Shown here: positions 1 through 5,508 of the stretch, piece by piece | How the letters are laid out: each line of letters begins with the position of its first letter | How positions within the stretch are numbered: the stretch's first letter is position 1 | Assembly: GCA_007570945.1 (NCBI GenBank) | Contig: RKSH01000224.1 | Coordinates: 1 to 5,901, forward strand | Source of the DNA: Gammaproteobacteria bacterium | Lineage (GTDB): Bacteria; Pseudomonadota; Gammaproteobacteria; Arenicellales; Spongiicolonaceae | Direction: 5' to 3' | Length of the DNA stretch: 5,901 nucleotides | Notes under the pieces: model-generated | Databases searched by the model: none | What the model was told of the DNA's origin: nothing | What the model saw: only the letters and a program-made list of their open reading frames with translations | Translations under genes and position numbers: made by a program

Positions 1-1415
1 CTGTCCTGCAGGGTGAGGTCGATCTTGGGGCCGTAAAACGCGCCCTCGCCGGGTTGCAGTTGGTACTCCAAACCGCGCTTTTGCAGCGCGTCCTGCAGAA
101 TTTGCTCGGCGCGGTCCCACAGCGCCTCCTCACCGACGCGCTGCTCGGGGCGGGTGGACAGGGCCACCGCCACATTGTCAAACCCGGTGTCGCCGTAGAC
201 CCGCCAGGCGATGTCCAGCAGCGCCGACACCTCGTCGTGAATCTGCTCCGGCGTGCAGAACACATGGGCGTCGTCCTGGGTGAACCGCCGCACCCGCAAC
301 AGGCCGTGCAGCGCGCCGGAGTCCTCATAGCGGTGCACCAGCCCGAACTCGCCGAGCCGCACCGGCAGTTCACGGTAACTGCGCAGGCCCTGGTTGAACA
401 CCTGCACATGGCCCGGGCAGTTCATGGGCTTCAGCGCATACTCGCGTTCCTCAATGTTGGTGTAGAACATGTGCTGGTGAAACTTCTCCCAGTGCCCGGA
501 ACGCTGCCACAGCGCGCGGTCCATCAACTGCGGCGTGTGCACCTCCTGGTAGTCGTACTCGCGCAGCAGTTCGCGCATGTAGTTCTCCAGCAGGCGGTAC
601 AACTCCCAGCCCTTGCGGTGCCAGAACACCATGCCCGGCGCCTCCTCCTGAAAATGAAACAGGTCCAACTCGCGCCCCAGTTTGCGGTGGTCGCGCTTCA
701 CCGCCTCGGCCAGTTGGTGGAGGTGGGCGCGCAGGGATTTGCGGTCCGGCCAGGCGGTGCCGTAAATGCGCTGCAGCATTTCGCGCGACGAGTCGCCGCG
801 CCAGTAGGCGCCGGCCACTTTCATTAACTTGAACGCTTTCAGTTTGCCGGTGGACGGCACATGCGGGCCGCGGCACAGGTCGGTGAAGTCGCCCTGGCGG
901 TACAGCGACAACTCCTCGCCCTCGGGAATGGCGGCGATGATTTCGGCTTTGTAGTTCTCGCCCAGGCCGCGGAAAAACCTCAGCGCCTCGGCGCGCCCCA
1001 TCACCGAACGTTCCAACGGAATATCGGCCGCCGCCAATTCGCCCATGCGCTGTTCGATTTTCTCAAGGTCGCCCTCGCCGAAACTCTGCGGGCGCGCGAA
1101 GTCGTAATAAAAACCGTCGCGAATCACCGGCCCGATGGTCACCTGGGTGTCCGGATACAACTGCTTCACCGCCTGCGCCATCAGGTGCGCCGTGGAATGG
1201 CGCACCACCTCCAGCCCCTCCGCATCGGCGGCGGTGAGGACCGCCAGGCGCGCGTCATTTTTCACCACAAAAGCGGTGTCCACCACCCGCCCGTCCACTT
1301 TCCCGGCCACCGCATCGCGCGCCAGCCCGGCGCCGATGTCGCACGCCACCTGGGCCACCGAAACGGCGCCGGCGTACTCGCGTACACTGTCATCGGGAAG
1401 GGTTATTTGGGGCAT
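1..1415 (-). CDS. thrS: Threonine--tRNA ligase (ThrRS), C-terminus cut by window edge
   Basis: This cytosolic class II synthetase charges tRNA-Thr with threonine and hydrolyses Ser-tRNA-Thr. The reading frame is open for 471 codons from the ATG at 1413-1415 to the left edge; full-length bacterial ThrRS has about 640 residues, so the last part of the catalytic domain and the anticodon-binding domain are outside. Visible in order: a TGS-like N-terminal domain (about 1-62, starting MPQITLPDDS); the editing domain with HSTAH (H73, H77) and CRGPH (C181, H185); the catalytic core from about residue 243, with MNCPGH (C333) and TQDDAH (H384), the first two of the three zinc/threonine-site ligands in the family; motif 2 around VHRYE (R362); and GEGAFYGPKI near 456-465. 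The third ligand is off-window. The start matches the usual N-terminus; a GTG lies directly before it in frame but is less likely. The ribosome site is weak (GGTGG, 3 bases from ATG). tRNA-Val lies 29 bp upstream on the same strand. Confidence 0.97.
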   Translation of the reverse strand, partial: MPQITLPDDSVREYAGAVSVAQVACDIGAGLARDAVAGKVDGRVVDTAFVVKNDARLAVLTAADAEGLEVVRHSTAHLMAQAVKQLYPDTQVTIGPVIRDGFYYDFARPQSFGEGDLEKIEQRMGELAAADIPLERSVMGRAEALRFFRGLGENYKAEIIAAIPEGEELSLYRQGDFTDLCRGPHVPSTGKLKAFKLMKVAGAYWRGDSSREMLQRIYGTAWPDRKSLRAHLHQLAEAVKRDHRKLGRELDLFHFQEEAPGMVFWHRKGWELYRLLENYMRELLREYDYQEVHTPQLMDRALWQRSGHWEKFHQHMFYTNIEEREYALKPMNCPGHVQVFNQGLRSYRELPVRLGEFGLVHRYEDSGALHGLLRVRRFTQDDAHVFCTPEQIHDEVSALLDIAWRVYGDTGFDNVAVALSTRPEQRVGEEALWDRAEQILQDALQKRGLEYQLQPGEGAFYGPKIDLTLQD

Positions 1416-1444
1416 CACCCACCGTCGCTGGTTTAAATGAAAAA

Positions 1445-1519
1445 TGGTAGGCGCGAGTGGGATCGAACCACCGACCACCACCATGTCAAGGTGGTGCTCT
1501 ACCACTGAGCTACGCGCCT
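1445..1519 (-). tRNA. tRNA-Val, anticodon GAC
   Basis: Read on the minus strand, this folds into a complete 75-nt cloverleaf. The 7-bp acceptor stem pairs AGGCGCG with CGCGCCT. The D arm is GCTC/GAGC with an AGTGGTA loop. The anticodon arm is CCACC/GGTGG around loop TTGACAT, giving anticodon GAC (window 1485-1487). The variable loop has 5 nt, and the T arm is GGTGG/CCACT with loop TTCGATC and one G-U pair. The discriminator base is A and the CCA tail is encoded (1445-1447). Anticodon bases A35 and C36 plus A73 are the known valine identity elements. The segment GAGCACCACCTTGACATGG is, from memory, the same as in the E. coli tRNA-Val(GAC). Five T residues follow the CCA directly, and the thrS start codon is 29 bp further on, so the tRNA and thrS probably share a transcript. 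Confidence 0.97.
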
Positions 1520-1529
1520 GCGGGCGGTG

Positions 1530-1538
1530 AGAATACCA
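1530..1538 (-). promoter_or_regulatory. Extended -10 promoter element for tRNA-Val (and thrS)
   Basis: On the minus strand the sequence TGGTATTCT has the TGnTATnnT form of an extended -10 box. It lies 10 bases before the first base of tRNA-Val, which would start transcription 3-4 bases before the mature tRNA. No good -35 box is visible at the usual spacing, which fits an extended -10 promoter. The call rests on pattern and position only. Confidence 0.45.
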
Positions 1539-1571
1539 CAAACCGGGCCGCCGCCGGCACCGCCCATGGGC

Positions 1572-1577
1572 TACAAT
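1572..1577 (+). promoter_or_regulatory. Possible -10 box of the cyclase gene
   Basis: TACAAT matches the sigma-70 -10 consensus at five of six positions. It ends only 8 bases before the cyclase ATG at 1586. If it is used, transcription would begin at about 1584-1586 and the mRNA would be nearly or fully leaderless, in agreement with the lack of a Shine-Dalgarno sequence there. No matching -35 box is seen in the GC-rich bases upstream, so the call is tentative. Confidence 0.28.
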
Positions 1578-1585
1578 GGCCGGCG

Positions 1586-2917
1586 ATGAAAGCGTTTGCC
1601 TGGATTGCCAAGGCCCACAACTGGCTGGCCGGCAACGATGCCGGGTTGCCGCGGCGGGTGCGGGAGGATTTGCGGCGGCGGCAGGAGGAGACCGAGATTG
1701 TAATCGGCTGGTTTCAGTTGGCCATCGTCACCCTGTTTTTTGTGCTGTATGCGGCCTCGCCCAAGACTTTTTCCTCCGATGCGGCGTTTGCGCCGGTGCC
1801 GTGGGTGCTGTCGGTGTACTTTGTGTTCACCGTGGCGCGCCTGTACCTGGCGCACATCCGGCGGCTGCCCTACTGGGTTCTGCTGCTGTCGGTGGTGATG
1901 GACATCGCGCTGCTGCTGGGGCTGATTTGGAGTTTTCATCTGCAGTACCAGCAGCCGCCGTCGTTCTACCTCAAGGCGCCGACGCTGATTCACATTTTTA
2001 TTTTCATCGCGCTGCGCGCGCTGCGGCTTGAGCCGGGGTTTGTGCTGATGTCGGGGCTGGTGGCGGCCGGCGGCTGGCTGCTGCTGGTGGCCTACGCGGT
2101 GGGCGCGCCGGCCGAGTTAATGGTCACGCGCAACTACGTGGAATACATGACCTCCAACAGCGTGCTCATCGGCGCCGAGATCGACAAGGTGATGGCCATC
2201 GTGGTGGTCACCGCCATCCTCACCTTCGCCATCGGCCGCGGCCGCGCGCTGCTGGTGCGCTCCATTGTGGACCGCACCGCGGCCGAGGACTTGTCGCGGT
2301 TTGCGCCGCAGGCGGTGGTGCGGCAGATGCAGTCCTCGGATGCGCGCATGGAACTGGGCCACACCGAGGTGCGCGAGGCGACGATTTTTTTCACCGACCT
2401 GGAATCTTTCACCTCCATCGGCGAGTCGCTGAGCCCGCCGAAACTGGTGCAGGTGTTGAACGAATACTTCGCCGTGGTCAGCGGGCCGCTGGAGGAATTC
2501 GGCGGCGCCATCAACCAGTTTCAGGGGGACGCCATCCTGGCCAGTTTCAATTTGCCCAACGCCGACCCGCGGCATGCGGCCAACGCCATCCGCGCCGCCT
2601 TGGCCATCCAGGAGGCGCTGCGCGGCCGCACGTTTGCCGGCGGCACCGTGCTGCACTCGCGCATCGGCATCAACACCGGCACCGTGGTCGGCGGCCTGGT
2701 GGGCACCCCGGACCGCGTCGGCTACACCGTGCATGGTGACGACGTCAACATCGCCGCGCGCCTGGAACAGATGAACAAGGAGCACGGCACGCGCATCCTG
2801 GTTTCGGAAAAAACCCGCCGCGCCGCCGGTGCGGAAAATTTTCCATTCCGAAAAATCGGCGCGGTGGCGGTGCGCGGGCGCAGCGGCGCGGTGAACGTTT
2901 ACACGCTGGACGCGTGA
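1586..2917 (+). CDS. Membrane-anchored class III adenylate/guanylate cyclase
   Basis: The 443-residue protein probably makes a cyclic nucleotide (cAMP or cGMP) at the inner membrane. After a charged N-terminus (LRRRQEETE, 29-37), six hydrophobic segments lie at about 38-57, 70-88, 96-116, 132-148, 151-172 and 201-217. A linker of about 40 residues leads to a catalytic domain at about 262-440. Metal-binding aspartates are D271 (FFTDLESF) and D315 (FQGDAILASF); the transition-state residues are N388 and R392 in VNIAAR. The lysine that normally selects ATP is Q311 and its partner position is T381, so the substrate is uncertain. Thr at the second position is typical of class IIIb. The frame stays open upstream to an ATG at 1457, but that stretch runs antisense through tRNA-Val, so I chose the ATG at 1586, which gives a normal N-terminus just before the first membrane segment. 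No Shine-Dalgarno sequence is visible. The gene converges on moeA. Confidence 0.9.
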   Translation: MKAFAWIAKAHNWLAGNDAGLPRRVREDLRRRQEETEIVIGWFQLAIVTLFFVLYAASPKTFSSDAAFAPVPWVLSVYFVFTVARLYLAHIRRLPYWVLLLSVVMDIALLLGLIWSFHLQYQQPPSFYLKAPTLIHIFIFIALRALRLEPGFVLMSGLVAAGGWLLLVAYAVGAPAELMVTRNYVEYMTSNSVLIGAEIDKVMAIVVVTAILTFAIGRGRALLVRSIVDRTAAEDLSRFAPQAVVRQMQSSDARMELGHTEVREATIFFTDLESFTSIGESLSPPKLVQVLNEYFAVVSGPLEEFGGAINQFQGDAILASFNLPNADPRHAANAIRAALAIQEALRGRTFAGGTVLHSRIGINTGTVVGGLVGTPDRVGYTVHGDDVNIAARLEQMNKEHGTRILVSEKTRRAAGAENFPFRKIGAVAVRGRSGAVNVYTLDA

Positions 2918-2923
2918 CGCCGG

Positions 2924-2940
2924 CGGTTTACAGCAAACCG
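2924..2940. repeat. Short inverted repeat between cyclase and moeA ends
   Basis: CGGTTT (2924-2929) and AAACCG (2935-2940) form a 6-bp inverted repeat around a 5-base loop. It lies just after the cyclase stop codon and contains the moeA stop codon (TAA on minus, 2928-2930). It could act as a weak bidirectional terminator for the two converging genes, but the stem is short, half A-T, and lacks a clear T run on either side. Confidence 0.3.
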
Positions 2941-4181
2941 TAAAACGGCACCGCCGTCACCCAGTCGCCGGCCGCCGGCGCCGGCGCATCGGCGCCGAGC
3001 ACGATAAAACAGTCGGCATGATGCACGCTGCTCAGCATGCCGGAGCCCTGCTGTTCGGTGGGCGCCACCTGGGGCATGCCGTCCACGGTTTTGAGCCTGG
3101 CGCGGAACACCTCCATGCGCCCGGCTTTTTTTCTGAGCGCCATGCCAAGCCTCGCGTTCACCGCCATGGGCGCGCGCGGTTTTTTTTCGCCCATGAGTTT
3201 GCACACCGCCGGCATCACCAGCGTGAAAAAGGTGGTCACCACCGCCACCGGATTGCCGGGCAGCGCAAACACCGGTTTTGCATCGACCGTGCCGAAAGCA
3301 AAGGGCCGCCCCGGCCGCAGCGCGATTCGCCACAGCGCGACTTCGCCCAGCGCGGTGACGGCCGCCACCGCCAAATCGGCATCCCCGCCCGACGCCCCGC
3401 CGCTAAGCACCACCGCATCGGCATCGGCGGCGGCGGCGGCGATGGCGCCGCGGATGCGGGCCGCATCATCGGGCTGGATTCCACGGTCCACCACGGTGGC
3501 GCCGAGCCGCCGCAACATGGCGCCGAGCAACACGCGGTTGCTGTCAAAAACTCCGCCGCCGCCGCCGTCACCGGCCTCGCGCAACTCATCGCCGGTGGAC
3601 AGGATGGCGATGCGCGGGCGTTTGTACACCGTCAGGCGGCCGGCGCCGGTGGCGGCGGCGACGCCGAGTTGCGGCGCCAGCAACCGCGCCCCGGCGGCGA
3701 TGGCCAGCGCGCCGGCGCCAAGGTCCTCGCCGGCGGCGCGCACATTTTGCCCTTTGGCGTGGCCGGCGGTGATGGCGACGGTGGCGTCGGCGGCCTCCGT
3801 CACTTGTTCCAGCGCGACCACGGTGTCCGCGCCCTCGGGAATGGCGGCGCCGGTCATGATGCGCATCGCGGCGCCCTTGGAAATGGCGGCGGCGACTCCG
3901 TGACCGGCGAGCGCACGTCCGGAAACGGTGAACGCGCGCGCACCAAAGGCGGGCAGGTCGGCGGCGGCGATGGCGTAACCGTCCATGGCGGCCGCCGCAT
4001 GGCGCGGAATGTTGACCGGGGACACCAGGTCGGCGGCGAGGATGCGGTTCAGTGCATCGGCGAGGGCGGCTTCCTCGGTTGCATGCGGCGCCGGCGTGAG
4101 TTCGGCGATGCGGCGCTGCGCAAGGTGCACCGCAAGCGGTTTTGCCGCGGAGTCAAAACACGGGTCGGGACGGCTGTTCAT
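2928..4181 (-). CDS. moeA: Molybdopterin molybdenumtransferase MoeA
   Basis: This cytosolic enzyme inserts molybdate into the adenylylated molybdopterin made by MogA/MoaB-type proteins, the last general step of molybdenum cofactor synthesis. The 417 residues match the usual length of about 400-410. Motifs in order: the AMDGYA signature with D67; RIMTGAAIPEGAD (T110); GQNVRAAGED (145-153); ILSTGDEL (193-200, E199); FDSNR (212-216); the MoCF-domain loop SGGASGGDAD (260-269); LRPGRPFAFG (288-297); and the LPGNPVAV loop (307-314). The C-terminal beta domain runs from about 335 to the end. The start ATG at 4179-4181 gives an N-terminus of normal length, but no Shine-Dalgarno sequence precedes it. 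No other molybdenum cofactor gene is in the window, so it stands alone here, divergent from alaX. Oddities are low-complexity stretches: five Gly at 206-210 and an Ala-rich run at 246-252, each encoded by repeated GGC/GCC codons, and A7 and A8 runs in the coding strand. Confidence 0.97.
   Translation of the reverse strand: MNSRPDPCFDSAAKPLAVHLAQRRIAELTPAPHATEEAALADALNRILAADLVSPVNIPRHAAAAMDGYAIAAADLPAFGARAFTVSGRALAGHGVAAAISKGAAMRIMTGAAIPEGADTVVALEQVTEAADATVAITAGHAKGQNVRAAGEDLGAGALAIAAGARLLAPQLGVAAATGAGRLTVYKRPRIAILSTGDELREAGDGGGGGVFDSNRVLLGAMLRRLGATVVDRGIQPDDAARIRGAIAAAAADADAVVLSGGASGGDADLAVAAVTALGEVALWRIALRPGRPFAFGTVDAKPVFALPGNPVAVVTTFFTLVMPAVCKLMGEKKPRAPMAVNARLGMALRKKAGRMEVFRARLKTVDGMPQVAPTEQQGSGMLSSVHHADCFIVLGADAPAPAAGDWVTAVPFYGLL
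3425..3441. repeat. (CGG)n triplet repeat inside moeA
   Basis: Five CGG units plus two bases form a perfect triplet run. In moeA it encodes part of the Ala-rich stretch near residues 248-252. A change by whole units would keep the reading frame. Confidence 0.7.
3553..3567. repeat. (CCG)5 triplet repeat inside moeA
   Basis: Five perfect CCG units encode the poly-glycine stretch of MoeA (about residues 206-210), placed in the loop between the STGDEL and FDSNR motifs, where family members vary in length. Gain or loss of a unit would add or remove one glycine. Confidence 0.7.
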
Positions 4182-4205
4182 GGCGGCGGTTTGATGCGGT
4201 ATAAT
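4177..4205 (+). promoter_or_regulatory. Sigma-70 type promoter of the alaX-ampD operon
   Basis: A perfect TATAAT -10 box lies at 4200-4205. With a 17-base spacer, the -35 position (4177-4182) reads TTCATG, which matches TTGACA at only three positions and overlaps the moeA start codon. Transcription would begin near 4212, leaving a leader of about 16 bases with the ribosome binding site. The -10 is convincing against the GC-rich surroundings; the -35 is weak. Confidence 0.55.
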
Positions 4206-4210
4206 CGCAT
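4194..4210. repeat. Inverted repeat around the -10 box of alaX
   Basis: ATGCG (4194-4198) and CGCAT (4206-4210) form a 5-bp inverted repeat with the TATAAT box in the 7-base centre. It could be an operator half-site pair for a repressor that blocks the promoter, or chance, since the arms are short. It lies in the 46-bp divergent space between moeA and alaX. Confidence 0.3.
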
Positions 4211-4214
4211 TTTA

Positions 4215-4220
4215 AGGGAG
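4215..4220 (+). promoter_or_regulatory. Ribosome binding site of alaX
   Basis: AGGGAG is a good Shine-Dalgarno match and ends 7 bases before the ATG at 4228. It is the only strong one in the window and decides the alaX start over the out-of-frame ATG at 4223, which is only 2 bases from it. Confidence 0.75.
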
Positions 4221-4227
4221 CGATGCG

Positions 4228-4941
4228 ATGACTCGAGAACTTTTTCGTGAAGACGGCTACCTGCGCGAATGCGATGCGGTGGTAAGCGAGGTGCGCGGCA
4301 ATGCCATCGTCACCGACCAAACCGTTTTTTACCCCACCGGCGGCGGCCAGCCCGGCGACAGCGGCCAACTGTTGCGCGCCGACGGCGCGGCGGTGAAGGT
4401 GACCACGGCGTGCAAGGACGCGCAGGACGGCGCGCTGCTGCATGTGTGCGAAGGCGCGGCGGCGGAGGATTTGCCGGCGACGGGGGCGGCGGTGAAGTTG
4501 CAACTGGACTGGCCGCGGCGCCACCGCATGATGCGCATGCACAGTTGCATGCACATGCTGTGCGCGCTTATCGCCGCGCCGGTGACCGGCGGGCAAATCA
4601 GCGACGGCCGCGGGCGGCTGGATTTTGACTTGCAGGAAACCGTGGACAAGGAGGAGTTGACGCAAAAACTAAACCGGTTAATCGCGGAAAACCATCCCAT
4701 GGAAATTAAATGGATCACCGCCGATGAGTTGCGCGCGCAACCGCAACTGGTGCGCACCATGTCGGTGAAGCCGCCGCTGGACAGCGGGCGCGTGCGGCTG
4801 GTGCATTTTCACGGCGTGGACCTGCAGCCGTGCGGCGGCACCCATGTCGCGGCCAGCGGCGAGATCGGCGCGGTGCGGGTGGCGAAAGTTGAAAAAAAAG
4901 GCAAGCGCAACCGCCGCGTCGCCGTTGTGTTTGACGAGTGA
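4228..4941 (+). CDS. alaX: AlaX-type alanyl-tRNA editing protein
   Basis: AlaX proteins are free-standing relatives of the AlaRS editing domain; they hydrolyse mischarged Ser-tRNA-Ala (some also Gly-tRNA-Ala) in the cytosol and so guard translation fidelity. The 237 residues have the two-part layout of the medium AlaX class (AlaX-M): an N-terminal beta domain with the glycine motif FYPTGGGQPGDSG (34-46), then the zinc-binding editing domain with HSCMH (H105, H109) and CGGTH (C202, H206), the four expected zinc ligands. No synthetase or ATP-binding part is present, so this is not a fragment of alaS. It has its own promoter and a strong ribosome binding site. The stop codon is directly followed by the ampD GTG, so the two genes are co-transcribed and probably coupled in translation. 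An A8 run lies near the 3' end (4892-4899), in frame. Confidence 0.93.
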   Translation: MTRELFREDGYLRECDAVVSEVRGNAIVTDQTVFYPTGGGQPGDSGQLLRADGAAVKVTTACKDAQDGALLHVCEGAAAEDLPATGAAVKLQLDWPRRHRMMRMHSCMHMLCALIAAPVTGGQISDGRGRLDFDLQETVDKEELTQKLNRLIAENHPMEIKWITADELRAQPQLVRTMSVKPPLDSGRVRLVHFHGVDLQPCGGTHVAASGEIGAVRVAKVEKKGKRNRRVAVVFDE

Positions 4942-5502
4942 GTGCGCATTGATGTTTGCAGCGGCCTGGCCGACGGCGCGCTCTTTGTGCCGTCGCCCAA
5001 CCGCAGCCCGCGCCCGCCGCAAACTTCGGTGGAGGCGTTAATTGTGCATTGCATCAGCCTGCCGCCGGGCGAGTTCGGCGGCGATGCGGTGGAACAATTT
5101 TTCTGCAACCGTCTGGACGCCGGCGGCCATCCCTATTACCGCGCCATCGCGCGGATGAAAGTCTCGGCGCATTTTTTTTTGCGCCGCGACGGCGGCGCGG
5201 TGCAGTTTGTGCCGGTGCATGAATGCGCCTGGCACGCCGGCGAATCCAGCTGCCTCGGGCGCGGCCGGGTGAACGATTTTTCGGTGGGCGTGGAACTGGA
5301 GGGGGTGGCCGGCGGCGACTTCACCGATGCACAGTATGGCGCGCTGGCCGAGTTGAGCGGCGCGCTGATGCGGGTGTTCCCCGGCCTCCGCCCGCAACAC
5401 ATCTTCGCCCACAGCGAGATCGCGCCGCAACGCAAAAGCGACCCCGGCGACGGTTTTGACTGGCCGCGCTACCGTCAAATGCTGGGGCAATTTGCAGCCT
5501 GA
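4942..5502 (+). CDS. ampD: 1,6-anhydro-N-acetylmuramyl-L-alanine amidase AmpD
   Basis: AmpD is a cytosolic zinc amidase of the amidase_2 (PGRP-like) family. It cuts the bond between anhydro-N-acetylmuramic acid and L-alanine in recycled muropeptides; in bacteria with inducible AmpC beta-lactamase, its loss raises AmpC expression. The 186 residues match E. coli AmpD (183) in length and order: VPSPN (16-20), VHCISLPPGEFGG (35-47), KVSAHF (73-78), CAWHAG (95-100), NDFSVGVELEG (111-121) and HSEIAPQRKSDPG (157-169). Expected zinc ligands are H36, H157 and D167; catalytic residues are E118 and K165. There is no signal peptide, as expected for the cytosolic enzyme. The start is GTG, right after the alaX stop; it is preferred because the distance to VPSPN agrees with the family. 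A run of nine T at 5172-5180 lies in frame within the SAHFF region. No ampE follows; the next gene is on the other strand. Confidence 0.96.
   Translation: MRIDVCSGLADGALFVPSPNRSPRPPQTSVEALIVHCISLPPGEFGGDAVEQFFCNRLDAGGHPYYRAIARMKVSAHFFLRRDGGAVQFVPVHECAWHAGESSCLGRGRVNDFSVGVELEGVAGGDFTDAQYGALAELSGALMRVFPGLRPQHIFAHSEIAPQRKSDPGDGFDWPRYRQMLGQFAA
5172..5180. repeat. T9 homopolymer inside ampD
   Basis: Nine T in a row encode the end of the His-Phe-Phe-Leu segment (residues 77-80) of AmpD. It is the longest homopolymer in the window. The reading frame is intact as given; gain or loss of one T would truncate the enzyme before its E118 and H157 active-site residues. Confidence 0.85.
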
Positions 5503-5508
5503 GCTCAG
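5499..5508. repeat. 10-bp palindrome joining two convergent stop codons
   Basis: CTGAGCTCAG is a perfect palindrome centred on the 2-bp gap between ampD and the adenosyltransferase gene. It supplies the TGA stop codon of each gene, one on each strand. It is too short and lacks a T run, so it is not a convincing terminator. Confidence 0.6.

Noticed and set aside
54..1436. Long plus-strand open frames opposite thrS
   Set aside because: They are shadows of a clear, motif-rich thrS frame in GC-rich DNA and show no recognisable domain.
1416..1444. A tRNA-Thr-like translational operator before thrS, as in E. coli
   Set aside because: The 29-bp space is too short, and no Thr anticodon-like stem-loop is visible.
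1445..1519. tRNA-Val as an integration site of a mobile element
   Set aside because: No integrase gene, no direct repeat of the tRNA 3' end, and typical housekeeping genes on both sides.
1457..1585. Upstream extension of the cyclase frame to an ATG at 1457 (protein start MGSNHRPPPCQGG)
   Set aside because: This segment is the antisense of tRNA-Val, a well-known source of false N-termini. The ATG at 1586 gives a sensible protein start before the first membrane segment.
2117..2785. A 222-codon minus-strand frame opposite the cyclase
   Set aside because: It is His/Gln/Arg-rich and mirrors the cyclase codons; the cyclase carries all catalytic motifs.
4182..4227. A molybdenum-cofactor (Moco) riboswitch before moeA
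   Set aside because: Only 46 bp separate the divergent genes, far too short for that aptamer.
3018..4250. A 410-codon plus-strand open frame opposite moeA
   Set aside because: It is rich in Gly, Arg and His with no motif, and lies fully antisense to an intact MoeA. Long antisense frames are expected at this base composition.
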